33,763 bases of DNA from Acidimicrobiales bacterium (GTDB taxonomy: Bacteria > Actinomycetota > Acidimicrobiia > Acidimicrobiales > SZUA-35): positions 98,344 through 132,106 of the forward strand of contig JAHDCV010000002.1 of assembly GCA_020629695.1 (NCBI GenBank), read 5' to 3'. Made by a program: the position numbers and the translations under genes. Below are positions 7,412 through 15,225 of this stretch, one piece after another. The notes below the pieces were generated by a model. That model had not been told where the DNA came from. It did not search any database and was given only the letters and a program-made list of their open reading frames with translations. The first letter of the stretch is position 1. Every line of letters starts with the position of its first letter.

Positions 7412-9004
7412 ATGACCACGTCGATGGACCGCTCGTCTGCGTCGATCACGACCGTGCTCGTGCGTCTCAAGTGGCGGCTCGTGTTCAATCGGTTCCGCAC
7501 CGCCGCCGGGCTCGGCACCGTCGCCTTCGCCGTGGTCCTCACACCGGTCGCCGCGCTCGTCGCCGGGCTGACCGCCGTGGCCGGCCCGGACACCCTCCTG
7601 GTCGTCGGACCGATGCTCGGCGCCCTCACCTGGATCGGCTGGTTGATCGCACCGGTGCTCATCGGCGCCGGCACCGAGACGATCGACCTGCATCGACTGG
7701 CGCTCCTGCCCCTCGCACCACGCACCCTGCGCACCGGCCTGCTCGCCGCCGCCATCATCGGGATCGGACCCGTCCTCGCGATGGGAGCCGGACTCGGGTT
7801 CGTCCTCCAGGCCGAGGGGATCGTGGCCACCACCGTGGCCGCGGTGGCCGTCGTGGTGACGGTGGTGATGGCCGTCGTCACCTCCCAGGTCGCCCTCCTG
7901 GCGTTGAGCGAAGTGCTCCGGCGGCGCCGCGCGCAGGATCTCGCCACGCTGATGGCGAGCGTCATCGTCGCGGCCATGGCCGTGGCGACCCAGCTCATGG
8001 TGGCCACCGCGGACAACGTGGACCTCGCGTCGTTCGGACCGATCGCCGATGTCGCCCGATGGATTCCCGGCGGATGGAGTGGGGATGCCGCAGCGCGGGC
8101 CGCCGTCGGCGACCTCGACGTCGCGATCGTCCAACTGATCGGTGCGATGGCGCTCACCGGGGTGGTCGCCGTGTCGTGGAACATCGCGCTCCGGCGGGCG
8201 CTCACCGTGAACGACGGGGGCTACGTGCCGAGACAGGACGGTGCTCCGCTGCTCACGCGGGAACGGGCCGGGCGCGTGATCGGCCGAGCCGTCCTGGCGA
8301 AGGAGCTCCGCTATCTGCGCCGCCACCCCCGCTATCGCATCCAGGTCGTCAGTCAGGCGATCGTGCTCGCCATCGGTGGGGCGCCGGTGGTGCAGGCGAT
8401 CCGCGACGGTGTCGACGAGGTCGTGCTGTTCGGGGCCGTCCCGGGCCTGACCTCGGGGCTCATGGGCTCGAACCTGCTCGGAGCGGACGGCCGTGCGTTG
8501 TGGGCCGAAGCCGTCGCCCTGCCCTCACTCCGCCCGCTGCTGCGGGCGCGATCGCTGGCATTCGCCGGGATCGGTGCCATCGGATCGATCGTGATCACGT
8601 TGATTCTCGCGGTGGCCATCGACGGTTGGCGGTTCGCCGCTCCGGCCATGGGTGCCGGCGTCGGCATGGCGTTGATCGGTGCGGGTGTCGGCGCCTATGT
8701 CTCGGTGATCGCCCCGACCACCTTCCCCGAGGACTCGAATCCCAACCCGTTCGCGATCGATCAGCCGGGAATGGGGTGCATCAACGGACTCATCACGATG
8801 GCGGGTGTCGTGACGGGTCTGATCTTCGCCATTCCACTGCTCGTCGGACTCGCCGGGGCGCGCAGCTCCACGACCATCGGTCTGGCCCTCGCCCTCGTCG
8901 CCCCGCTGTACGGCGCAGCCGTGTGGCTGGTGGCGGCCAAGCGGGCCACTGCGCTCGCCGACCGGCGAACGCCGGAACTCGTCGCGGAACTCAGTCGGAC
9001 CTGA
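7412..9004 (+). CDS. ABC transporter membrane permease (ABC-2-like)
   Basis: This 530-residue polytopic membrane protein is the likely partner of the preceding ATPase, since its ATG lies 1 base after that stop codon. About ten to twelve hydrophobic segments are visible, including ones near the N-terminus (AGLGTVAFAVVLTPVAALVA) and a closing pair before the C-terminal ARTPELVAEL-like tail. No soluble enzyme domain is seen. I recognise only the general architecture, similar to multi-spanning permeases paired with CcmA-like ATPases, and the substrate is unknown. It ends 3 bases before the convergent yqgE. Confidence 0.85.
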   Translation: MTTSMDRSSASITTVLVRLKWRLVFNRFRTAAGLGTVAFAVVLTPVAALVAGLTAVAGPDTLLVVGPMLGALTWIGWLIAPVLIGAGTETIDLHRLALLPLAPRTLRTGLLAAAIIGIGPVLAMGAGLGFVLQAEGIVATTVAAVAVVVTVVMAVVTSQVALLALSEVLRRRRAQDLATLMASVIVAAMAVATQLMVATADNVDLASFGPIADVARWIPGGWSGDAAARAAVGDLDVAIVQLIGAMALTGVVAVSWNIALRRALTVNDGGYVPRQDGAPLLTRERAGRVIGRAVLAKELRYLRRHPRYRIQVVSQAIVLAIGGAPVVQAIRDGVDEVVLFGAVPGLTSGLMGSNLLGADGRALWAEAVALPSLRPLLRARSLAFAGIGAIGSIVITLILAVAIDGWRFAAPAMGAGVGMALIGAGVGAYVSVIAPTTFPEDSNPNPFAIDQPGMGCINGLITMAGVVTGLIFAIPLLVGLAGARSSTTIGLALALVAPLYGAAVWLVAAKRATALADRRTPELVAELSRT

Positions 9005-9007
9005 CGC

Positions 9008-9538
9008 TCAATTCGTCGACGGATCGGGCGTCCACGTCGACCACAGTGCGAACTCCCCGCCGAGACCACGAACGAGCCGACGCCACAACGTCGCCGGGTC
9101 CGGATCGAACACGAGATCGGCCGACCCGTCGGTGGTCCACCAGGCACCCTGGGCGAGCTCGCCCTCGAGCTGGCCGGGACCCCATCCGGCGTGCCCCAGG
9201 AACAGTCGGACCTGTTCGATCGGTTCGTCCGCGGCCTCGGGCCCGCTGGGGTCGACACTGCGTAAGCCGTGCGGCAGTGGCCCGGCCGAATCGGGGTGCC
9301 GCCCGAGCGCCACCACCCCCTCCGTGCCGACGGGGCCGCCGGTGAAGATCCCGATCGGAGGCGTCATCGCCACGCCCCACACCGTCTCGAGTGCCTCGAC
9401 CGCACGACCCGAAGGCCGGTTCAGCACGAGGCCCATCGCCCCGTCGTCATCGTGTGCGAGCATCAGCGTCACGGTGCCGTCGAAGTTCGGGTCGCTCAGC
9501 TCCGGCTTGGCGAGCAACACCCGTCCGGCGAGTGTCAC
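9008..9538 (-). CDS. YqgE/AlgH family protein (UPF0301)
   Basis: This 176-residue cytoplasmic protein of unknown biochemical function carries the family pattern: LAGRVLLAKPELSDPNFDGT at the N-terminus, a central GLVLNRPSG, a FTGGPVG segment near residue 66 and an LFLGHAGWGPGQLEGEL segment. The GTG start at 9538 is the only start giving the conserved LAG(K/R) opening, and no in-frame start exists upstream as far as the promoter. A 12-codon ORF (9535-9573) begins just after a TAGGTT element and its stop overlaps this GTG, so translation may be coupled. Confidence 0.93.
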   Translation of the reverse strand: MTLAGRVLLAKPELSDPNFDGTVTLMLAHDDDGAMGLVLNRPSGRAVEALETVWGVAMTPPIGIFTGGPVGTEGVVALGRHPDSAGPLPHGLRSVDPSGPEAADEPIEQVRLFLGHAGWGPGQLEGELAQGAWWTTDGSADLVFDPDPATLWRRLVRGLGGEFALWSTWTPDPSTN

Positions 9539-9573
9539 GATCCGGCCTCGTTCGACCCGACGGCGCGTGTCAT
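9535..9573 (-). CDS. Possible 12-residue leader peptide upstream of yqgE
   Basis: The ORF reads MTRAVGSNEAGS and ends in a TGA that overlaps the GTG start of yqgE as GTGA. Its ATG is 6 bases after TAGGTT, the spacing seen at other leaderless starts in this window. It is very short and has no recognisable motif; its existence rests on position alone. Confidence 0.35.
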   Translation of the reverse strand: MTRAVGSNEAGS

Positions 9574-9579
9574 GCTCCG

Positions 9580-9585
9580 AACCTA
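9580..9585 (-). promoter_or_regulatory. -10 element upstream of yqgE
   Basis: TAGGTT on the minus strand. A transcript starting about 6-7 bases downstream would begin at the ATG of the 12-codon ORF and reach yqgE after about 35 bases. Confidence 0.45.
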
Positions 9586-9614
9586 GCCAGCCGGCCGACG
9601 GTGCGGACCCGACC

Positions 9615-9998
9615 TCAGACCCAGTCGAAGGTGTTCGCCGTCACGGGAGGCTCGCCGCAGAACGCGCAGACCTTCGCGCTGACGGCGACCTTCGCTCCGC
9701 AGCCACAGTCGACCGGCGGGCGCCGACGCAGTCCGTCGTGCGCACCATCCCGGCCGTCGATCTCGGCGAGCTTGTGCAGGAGGTGATCCTCGGTCATGCC
9801 GGCGGTCTCCCGCAGCAACTCCCACATCGCCTCGGTCAACATCACGAGCCGATCGAGACGCTCCCGCAGGTCCTCGTCCCGGTCCCGGTCGGATCGCCGC
9901 TGATGGCCGACCTGGCTCTCCAGGGCCCGCTGGTCGGACCTCGTCTTCCGGATCTGGTGCTGCTGGTAGACGTCGATCAGGTCCATGACGGCAGACAT
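9615..9998 (-). CDS. Hypothetical protein with charged helical region and C-terminal zinc-ribbon-like motif
   Basis: I do not recognise this protein. From the ATG at 9998 it is 127 residues; ATG 9986 (MDLIDVYQQ) and GTG 10028 are alternatives with no Shine-Dalgarno to decide. The first two thirds are strongly charged and probably helical or coiled-coil (repeated RALESQV, DRDEDLRERLDRL), followed by a helix through MWELLRETAG. The tail has CGCGAKVAVSAKVCAFCG, two Cys-x-Cys/Cys-x2-Cys knuckles typical of a small zinc ribbon. It is divergent from map across about 73 bases. A regulatory or scaffold role is possible but not supported by a known domain. Confidence 0.75.
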   Translation of the reverse strand: MSAVMDLIDVYQQHQIRKTRSDQRALESQVGHQRRSDRDRDEDLRERLDRLVMLTEAMWELLRETAGMTEDHLLHKLAEIDGRDGAHDGLRRRPPVDCGCGAKVAVSAKVCAFCGEPPVTANTFDWV

Positions 9999-10059
9999 CG
10001 ACGTCGAGGGCGCCGATCTTGACCGCACGCCGGCTCAGGTCGGGAGCCGCCACAAGCCG

Positions 10060-10065
10060 TAGTAT
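10060..10065 (+). promoter_or_regulatory. Leaderless -10 element of map
   Basis: TAGTAT ends 6 bases before ATG 10072, with no Shine-Dalgarno between them. It is one of the best matches to an actinobacterial -10 in the window. Confidence 0.6.
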
Positions 10066-10071
10066 CGGGGT

Positions 10072-11046
10072 ATGCGGACGCTGCTCAAGGCCAACGACAC
10101 GTGCTGGTGTGGATCCGGCAAGAAGTTCAAGCGCTGTCACAAGCCGTCGACCGATCCGGTCCGCCCCGGGCGGATCACCCCCATGCGCACCGTTCCCGAC
10201 TCGATCGTCAAGCCGACCTGGGCCGACGGCAACGAGATCGAACGCTGGGACGAACCGCGGGTCAAGTCCGCCGATGTGATCGAGCGCATGCGCCGAACCG
10301 GTCGTGAAGCCGCCGACACGCTCGCCGCGCTCGGCCAGCTCTGCCAGCCCGGCGTGACGACGGAGGAGATCGACGCCGCGTGCCACGAGATGGCGATCCA
10401 GCGCAACGCCTACCCGTCACCGCTCGGATACTCGAGCCCCGACAACCCGTTCCCGAAGTCGCTCTGCACGTCGGTGAACGAGGTGATCTGTCATGGCATC
10501 CCGGACGACCGGGCTCTCATCGACGGCGACATCATCAACCTCGACGTCACCCTGTTCAAAGAGGGTGTGCACGGCGACACCAACTGCACGTTCTTCGTGG
10601 GTCAGGTGGACGAGCTGTCCGAGCGACTCGTGCGCGTGACCCGCGAGTGCCTCGAGAAGGGCATCGAGGCCGCCCGACCCGGTCAGCCCGTCAACGAGAT
10701 CGGCCGAGCCATCCAGACCCATGCGGAGCTGAACGACATGGCCGTCGTCCGCGACTTCGTCGGTCACGGCATCGGCGAGCAGTTCCACACCGATCTCCAG
10801 ATCTGCCACTACTACCACCCCCGCCTCACCGACATCATCGAACCGGGCATGACCTTCACCATCGAGCCGATGATCGCGGTCGGAACCTGGCGGGCCCGGA
10901 TGTGGAACGACGGTTGGACCGCCGTCACCGCCGATGGCGGGCGGACGGCCCAGTTCGAGCACACCCTGCTGATCACCGACGACGGCGCTGAGATCCTCAC
11001 GACGCCGTCGGACACCAGCATCCACCCGTACTGGTCGCTCGCGTAG
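10072..11046 (+). CDS. map: Methionine aminopeptidase type I with N-terminal SEC-C zinc motif
   Basis: This enzyme removes the initiator methionine from nascent proteins. The 324-residue protein begins with a SEC-C-type zinc motif, CWCGSGKKFKRCH (Cys11, Cys13, Cys22, His23), which in SecA and long MetAPs is linked to ribosome or partner binding. The catalytic domain carries the five metal ligands Asp158, Asp169, His232, Glu265 and Glu296, with His141 and His239 in the active site. All catalytic residues are intact. The start is fixed by the leaderless promoter and by the SEC-C motif lying at the very N-terminus. Confidence 0.96.
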   Translation: MRTLLKANDTCWCGSGKKFKRCHKPSTDPVRPGRITPMRTVPDSIVKPTWADGNEIERWDEPRVKSADVIERMRRTGREAADTLAALGQLCQPGVTTEEIDAACHEMAIQRNAYPSPLGYSSPDNPFPKSLCTSVNEVICHGIPDDRALIDGDIINLDVTLFKEGVHGDTNCTFFVGQVDELSERLVRVTRECLEKGIEAARPGQPVNEIGRAIQTHAELNDMAVVRDFVGHGIGEQFHTDLQICHYYHPRLTDIIEPGMTFTIEPMIAVGTWRARMWNDGWTAVTADGGRTAQFEHTLLITDDGAEILTTPSDTSIHPYWSLA

Positions 11047-11067
11047 CCCGTCCGGGTCGCTGGCGGG

Positions 11068-11805
11068 TCAGTACAGCCCGATCATCCGGCCGGCGAGCGC
11101 GAGCACGGCGATCACGAGTACCGGTTTGATCACCCGGTCGCCGCCGTCGACGGCGAGACGCGCCCCGAGGAACCCACCGAGGCCCGTGCCAGCGGACAGC
11201 ACGAGCGCGGGCAGCCACTGGACCTGGTCGTTCCAGAGGAACACCGGGAGCGCGACCACGAAGGTGATGGCGATGACGAAATACGTCTTGATCGCATTGC
11301 CCGTCACGAGGTCGAACCCGGCGCGGCTGAGCACGAGCAGGAGGATCAGGCCGACGCCGGCCTGGATCGCACCGGCGTAGAAGCCCACGCCGAAGAACAC
11401 GAGCATCTGGATCCACCACGGCCACGGCTCGTCGCTGGCGTCGGTCTTCGGCTTCCACAACGCCAGCACCAGCAGCGGGATCATCAACACACCGAAGAGT
11501 CGCTCGAAGAGTGCATCGTCGAGCTGCGACACGAGTGCCGCCCCGAGCAACCCGCCGGCCAGCCCCTGCGGGACGACCTTCCACGTGGCCTCATACGGCC
11601 GGACACCCTTGCGGTGGTAGCCGAGCCCGCTCGCCAGGGTCTGGATGCCGACGGCGACCCGGTTCGTCCCGTTCGCGTCGAGCCCGTCGACACCGGCCAA
11701 CGAGAGCAGCGGCACCGTCAGCAACGATCCGCCGCCCGCCATCGCATTGATGACACCGGCGAAGAGCCCACCGAGCAGCAGGATGGCGGCGTCGAGCAGG
11801 GTCAT
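11068..11805 (-). CDS. TauE/SafE family membrane permease
   Basis: This 245-residue integral membrane protein belongs to the TSUP (TauE/SafE, formerly UPF0721) family, whose members export sulfite or sulfoacetate or move related organic anions. The family motif is seen twice: AGVINAMAGGGSLLTVP near residues 16-32 and AGAIQAGVGLILLLVL in the second half, each at the start of a membrane bundle. About seven to eight hydrophobic segments are present. The ATG at 11805 lies 8 bases after a TAGCGT element; the longer open frame upstream has no membrane character. The substrate is not evident. Confidence 0.93.
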   Translation of the reverse strand: MTLLDAAILLLGGLFAGVINAMAGGGSLLTVPLLSLAGVDGLDANGTNRVAVGIQTLASGLGYHRKGVRPYEATWKVVPQGLAGGLLGAALVSQLDDALFERLFGVLMIPLLVLALWKPKTDASDEPWPWWIQMLVFFGVGFYAGAIQAGVGLILLLVLSRAGFDLVTGNAIKTYFVIAITFVVALPVFLWNDQVQWLPALVLSAGTGLGGFLGARLAVDGGDRVIKPVLVIAVLALAGRMIGLY

Positions 11806-11813
11806 CCACGTTG

Positions 11814-11819
11814 ACGCTA
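11814..11819 (-). promoter_or_regulatory. Leaderless -10 element of the TauE/SafE gene
   Basis: TAGCGT on the minus strand, 8 bases before ATG 11805, and it fixes that start. Confidence 0.5.
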
Positions 11820-11869
11820 CACGCGGGGGCTCCCACCACCCGAGACGAGGATCTGGGACACTGCAGCCC

Positions 11870-13018
11870 ATGCGTCGCGGTCTCGCCGCCCTCATCCTCG
11901 GCATCTCGCTCTTGATCGGTTCGATCGCCTGGGGTGGATTCGTCCTGAGCCGGACGATCCTCGATCCCGAGCGATCGGATCGTCTCGCAACGCAGTTGTT
12001 CGACAATCCCCAGCTCCGGTCCGCGTTGACCGATCGCCTCGCCGACGGTTTCGAGCGCACGCTTCCCCCCGAAGCGGGCGTCGACCGAACCAGCATCGAC
12101 GCCGCTGCGGCGATCGCGCTCGACGATCCGCGGGTCCAGGAGCTCGTGCGGGACGGCCTCGTGCGGGCCCACCAGAACGCACTGAACGGCGAGACCGAGG
12201 ACACGACCCTCGACGTGACGGCGGTCGGGTCGGCGCTCCGTGACGCCTTCGTCGGTGAGCGCCCCGAGCTCGCGGGCGTCGTTCCCGAGGCGCCGGCGGT
12301 CGAGGTCGTGTTGCCGACCCGGGGCCTGTCGTTCCTCGGAACGATCCGGAACTTCGTGCTCCGCGTCACCTGGATCACGGGAGTGCTCGCCGTGGCCGGA
12401 GCCTTGATCGCTCTCATCGTGACGACCAATCGGGCCGCCGTGCTGCGCCGTGTGTCGATCTGGGCGTTCTTCGCCGCCGGTTTCTGGTTGCTCGTCGGAT
12501 TCGGCGTGCCCTGGTTGGTCGAGCGACTCGCTCCCACCGCGTCCGAGATCGCCGCTGCCGCCATCGACGTGTTCTTCGGCGCGATGATCCCGCCCGCGAT
12601 CGCCATGGGGGTCTTCGCCGCAGGGCTGCTCGCGCTGTCGTTCGTGTGGGCGGGCGCAGCGGCCATGGACGGCCCGGTTCGTCGCCCGCGCCAGGCGGCG
12701 CCGGACACCGCCTCGCCGGCGGCGACGACCCCGAGCACACGCGCCACCTCGTCCCCCACCGGTGTCACCCGCACGGTGCAGGCCCCACTCGGCGATCAGA
12801 CACGGGTCATGCCGACCAGTGGCGCGCAGCCCGTCGTCCGACCGGGTCGCCCCTCGACCCCGCAGACCCGGCGACCGACCGAGGGTTCCCCGGTCGTCCC
12901 TCCGGCCGATCGGCGCCCGACCGGACCACAACCCACCACGCCGTCACCACGACCCGATCAGGTTCGTTGGGTCGAGGGTCTGGGTTATGTCGACGCCGAC
13001 GGCAACCGGGTGGAGTGA
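11870..13018 (+). CDS. Membrane protein of unknown function with proline/threonine-rich tail
   Basis: I do not recognise a named family. The 382-residue protein has an N-terminal membrane anchor or signal (residues 4-27), then an extracytoplasmic-looking domain of about 140 residues rich in charged helices (ATQLFDNPQLRSALTDRLAD). Three further hydrophobic segments lie around 170-265. A long low-complexity tail rich in Pro, Thr, Arg and Ser follows, ending in the aromatic stretch VRWVEGLGYVDADGNRVE. The ATG at 11870 follows GACACT-N7, a weaker version of the window's leaderless spacing. It diverges from the TauE gene and converges on the zinc-ribbon gene. Confidence 0.82.
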   Translation: MRRGLAALILGISLLIGSIAWGGFVLSRTILDPERSDRLATQLFDNPQLRSALTDRLADGFERTLPPEAGVDRTSIDAAAAIALDDPRVQELVRDGLVRAHQNALNGETEDTTLDVTAVGSALRDAFVGERPELAGVVPEAPAVEVVLPTRGLSFLGTIRNFVLRVTWITGVLAVAGALIALIVTTNRAAVLRRVSIWAFFAAGFWLLVGFGVPWLVERLAPTASEIAAAAIDVFFGAMIPPAIAMGVFAAGLLALSFVWAGAAAMDGPVRRPRQAAPDTASPAATTPSTRATSSPTGVTRTVQAPLGDQTRVMPTSGAQPVVRPGRPSTPQTRRPTEGSPVVPPADRRPTGPQPTTPSPRPDQVRWVEGLGYVDADGNRVE

Positions 13019-13027
13019 AGGCCGGGG

Positions 13028-13243
13028 TCAGTCCACCTCGAGACAGTCCAACAACGCCGCCACCGGCTGCCCGTCCGGACGAAGGCCCTCGCGAACCACC
13101 CGTCCGATCAGTTTGTCGAGTTCGCCGCGGTCGAACCAGACACCATCGCACTTCGGGCAGAAGTCGATCTCGAGCCCATCCCGGTCACAGGGGAGCAGGT
13201 TCACACCGTCGCAGCGGGGGCAGGGGATCGACATGGTCGACAC
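13028..13243 (-). CDS. Small zinc-ribbon protein (zf-TFIIB type)
   Basis: This 71-residue protein has two zinc knuckles, CPRCDG near residue 8 and FCPKCDGVWFDRGEL near 28-42. The CPxCxGVWFDRGEL signature is that of the transcription-factor zinc-finger (TFIIB-like) family found in many bacteria, function unknown. ATG 13234 (MSIPCPRC) is an equally good start and would give 68 residues. It begins 6 bases after the stop of the alpha/beta hydrolase on the same strand, so it is likely the second gene of that transcript. Confidence 0.88.
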   Translation of the reverse strand: MSTMSIPCPRCDGVNLLPCDRDGLEIDFCPKCDGVWFDRGELDKLIGRVVREGLRPDGQPVAALLDCLEVD

Positions 13244-13249
13244 CGTAGG

Positions 13250-14065
13250 TCAGGATGCGAGCTGCGAGCGGAGCCACTCGATCATCTCGTCCATGACCTC
13301 GAACTTCTCGGGCTCGTTGAAACTCTCGTGGCGGAGGCCCGGCCACGTCCGGTAGGTCACCACATCGAGGTCGGCCAACGGCGCGGAGAAGCGCGGAGGC
13401 ACGAGCTCGTCCGACCCGCCGTGGAGGACATAGGTGGGGACACGGATGCGGTCGATGGACGCCGAGGTCGCCTCCATCGTCGTGAAGATCGCCTGACCGA
13501 GACCGGCCGTCGCCCCGGGCACCCGGAGTGGATCGTCGGTGTAGGCCGCACCCACCTCCGGGTCCCGACTCAGGATGTCGCCGTCGATCGGGCCCTTGAT
13601 GAACAGCTTCGGGGCGATCCGGTGCATGATCGGCGCGGCGATGCGCTGCCAGGCCGGCACCTCGGCGCCCAGCGCCGGAGCCGACAGCACGCCGATGTCC
13701 GGCTGAGGACGATCCGAGACCAGGTAGGTCGACACGATCAGGCCACCGAGACTGTGGCCGAGCAGCACCACCGGCACGCCCAACGACCGGCGTTCGGTCA
13801 ACAGGTCTTCGACGTCGTCGAGGAACTGACCGAACTCGTCGACGTGGCCCCGGCGACCACCGGACTGGCCATGCCCCCGGTTGTCGGCCGCGAGCACATC
13901 GAAGCCGTTGGCGGCCAGATGGTCCCCGACGTGTTCGTACCGGCCGGTGTGCTCACCGATGCCGTGCACGATCAGGACCGCAGCGGTCGGTTCGGCGGAC
14001 TCCCAACGCCGTCGGAGCTGCGTGAGACCGTCCCGGGTCGAGTGGAGGGAACTGACTGCTGGCAT
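13250..14065 (-). CDS. Alpha/beta hydrolase, monoacylglycerol-lipase-like (serine aminopeptidase S33 fold)
   Basis: This 271-residue hydrolase has the nucleophile elbow GHSLGG at 103-108 (Ser105), acid Asp219 in HGGSDELVPP and catalytic His246 in LRHESFNE. The oxyanion-side motif HGIGEHTGRY near 34-43 and DNRGHGQSGG near 61-70 match bacterial and eukaryotic monoglyceride lipases. No signal peptide is seen, so it is probably cytoplasmic or membrane-associated. Activity on monoacylglycerols or other esters is inferred from similarity. The ATG is 6 bases after a TAGCTT element, and the zinc-ribbon gene follows. Confidence 0.92.
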   Translation of the reverse strand: MPAVSSLHSTRDGLTQLRRRWESAEPTAAVLIVHGIGEHTGRYEHVGDHLAANGFDVLAADNRGHGQSGGRRGHVDEFGQFLDDVEDLLTERRSLGVPVVLLGHSLGGLIVSTYLVSDRPQPDIGVLSAPALGAEVPAWQRIAAPIMHRIAPKLFIKGPIDGDILSRDPEVGAAYTDDPLRVPGATAGLGQAIFTTMEATSASIDRIRVPTYVLHGGSDELVPPRFSAPLADLDVVTYRTWPGLRHESFNEPEKFEVMDEMIEWLRSQLAS

Positions 14066-14071
14066 GCCCCC

Positions 14072-14077
14072 AAGCTA
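14072..14077 (-). promoter_or_regulatory. Leaderless -10 element of the alpha/beta hydrolase gene
   Basis: TAGCTT on the minus strand, 6 bases before ATG 14065, in the 47-base gap shared with the fluoride channel genes. Confidence 0.5.
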
Positions 14078-14112
14078 CCGACGAGACCGCACCGGGATGC
14101 CAGACTGCGCCG

Positions 14113-14499
14113 ATGTCGACCGAGGCGCCGATCTCTTCATCACCGTCGACGGGCGACGGTCTGGCCGTCGGGGTCGGCGGGGCGCTCGGCGCGGCCGGTC
14201 GGTGGGTGGTGACCGGGATGATCGACGGATGGGCGGGACTGGTCGTGGTCAACGTGGCCGGCACGGCACTGGCCGCTGCGGTCCTCGCCGGCCTGGTCGC
14301 CCTGCCAGGACCAGGTCGTCGTCGACGAGCATTCCTGGTGACCGGAGTCGCCGGTGGGTTGACCACGGCCTCGACCGTGCTCGTCGACCTCGCGGACGAT
14401 CCCGACGCCGGTGCCATCGGCGCCTTGATCGTGATGCTCGTCCTCACGGTCGGCCTCGCATCCGTCGTCGGTCGCCGAACCGGACAAGCGTCCACATGA
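14113..14499 (+). CDS. crcB: Fluoride channel subunit A (CrcB/Fluc), altered phenylalanine box
   Basis: Fluc proteins are small membrane channels that export fluoride as antiparallel dimers. This 128-residue subunit has four hydrophobic segments, GALGAAGRW at 23-31, the pore asparagine Asn47 in VVVNVAG, and the GGLTTAST segment at 81-88. In characterised homodimeric Flucs the last motif reads TTFSTF and both Phe residues line the pore; here they are Ala86 and Val89. The neighbour overlaps by 4 bases (ATGA) and encodes the probable partner, so this is a heterodimeric two-gene channel. I saw no fluoride riboswitch upstream. Confidence 0.88.
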   Translation: MSTEAPISSSPSTGDGLAVGVGGALGAAGRWVVTGMIDGWAGLVVVNVAGTALAAAVLAGLVALPGPGRRRRAFLVTGVAGGLTTASTVLVDLADDPDAGAIGALIVMLVLTVGLASVVGRRTGQAST

Positions 14500-14810
14500 C
14501 GGCGCTCGGCATCATCGCCGGCGGGGCCTTCGGCGCCGTGGCTCGCTGGATTCTCGGCCGTTTCAACCGGCTCGACCTGCCGATCGGCACACTCGTGGCC
14601 AACGTCGCGGCGACCGGACTGTTGGCCTGGGCCCGCAACGCCGATCACGGCCCATGGTTGACCGTCGGGCTGTTGGGTGCCGCCTCGACGTGGTCGACCT
14701 TCGCGGTCGAGACGGCGGCGTTCATCGACGGCGGGGCCCACCGCCGCGCCGCGATCTACGTCGGCGCCACCGTCGGCGGCGGGGTCCTGGCCGCGGTCAT
14801 CGCCGGCTGA
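14496..14810 (+). CDS. crcB: Fluoride channel subunit B (CrcB/Fluc)
   Basis: This 104-residue second Fluc subunit starts at an ATG overlapping the stop of the first (ATGA), which implies coupled, equimolar synthesis. It has GGAFGAVARW at 9-18, the pore Asn36 in LVANVAAT, and STWSTF at 64-69. Phe69 keeps the second position of the phenylalanine box, while the first is Trp66. Four hydrophobic segments fit the family, although the length is short. With subunit A it should form an antiparallel heterodimer in the cytoplasmic membrane. It ends 16 bases before the convergent lipoprotein gene. Confidence 0.87.
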   Translation: MTALGIIAGGAFGAVARWILGRFNRLDLPIGTLVANVAATGLLAWARNADHGPWLTVGLLGAASTWSTFAVETAAFIDGGAHRRAAIYVGATVGGGVLAAVIAG

Positions 14811-14826
14811 GCCGGCGGAGGCATCG

Positions 14827-15135
14827 TCAGCGCCGAACGGCGGCGCACTCCTGACGGAACTCGGCGACGACCGCGCCGGATTCCTCGTCGCTCATCACCA
14901 CCACGCCTTCGACGAGATCCGGATCGCCGAGACACTGCTGTCGAGCGAGCTCGAGACCCATGTCGACACCCTCGTTGTTGATGTGACCCGAGACGTCGTA
15001 GCTCGCCCCGTCGGGGATGGTGGTCGTGCTCGCCGGCAGGGTCAGCGAGGGTGACTCGAGCGGCACGGTGGGTTCGGACGAACAACCGACACCGATCAGG
15101 AGGAGTCCGCCCAGGGCGAGGACTGCGCGACGCAT
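14827..15135 (-). CDS. Small putative lipoprotein
   Basis: The 102-residue protein starts with a signal peptide (MRRAVLALGG, then a hydrophobic core) ending at Cys18 in LIGVGCSS, an acceptable but not ideal lipobox. The mature part has a Pro/Thr/Ser-rich linker and a small domain with two further cysteines (RQQCLGDP and RQECAAVRR) that could form a disulfide outside the cell. I do not recognise the domain. The ATG is 7 bases after a TACCGT element. Confidence 0.8.
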   Translation of the reverse strand: MRRAVLALGGLLLIGVGCSSEPTVPLESPSLTLPASTTTIPDGASYDVSGHINNEGVDMGLELARQQCLGDPDLVEGVVVMSDEESGAVVAEFRQECAAVRR

Positions 15136-15142
15136 GGCTCGG

Positions 15143-15148
15143 ACGGTA
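15143..15148 (-). promoter_or_regulatory. Leaderless -10 element of the small lipoprotein gene
   Basis: TACCGT on the minus strand, 7 bases before ATG 15135. Confidence 0.45.
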
Positions 15149-15213
15149 CCGCCGCGGGCGCGGCCGTCGGCCGCGCCGACACCGAACCGGCCGATCCTGG
15201 AGCGGCGCCTGGC

Positions 15214-15219
15214 TAGCCT
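15214..15219 (+). promoter_or_regulatory. Leaderless -10 element of the MFS transporter gene
   Basis: TAGCCT lies 3 bases before GTG 15223 and 6 bases before GTG 15226. The spacing at other genes here favours 15226 as the start. Confidence 0.5.
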
Positions 15220-15225
15220 GCCGTG

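Noticed and set aside
6475-8326. Long minus-strand frames opposite the ABC transporter genes
   Set aside because: Ser/Arg/Ala- or His/Asp/Gly-rich translations typical of antisense frames in GC-rich DNA.
14066-14112. Fluoride riboswitch before the crcB pair
   Set aside because: The gap is only 47 bases and lacks the conserved GGNGAUGG-type start and pseudoknot elements.
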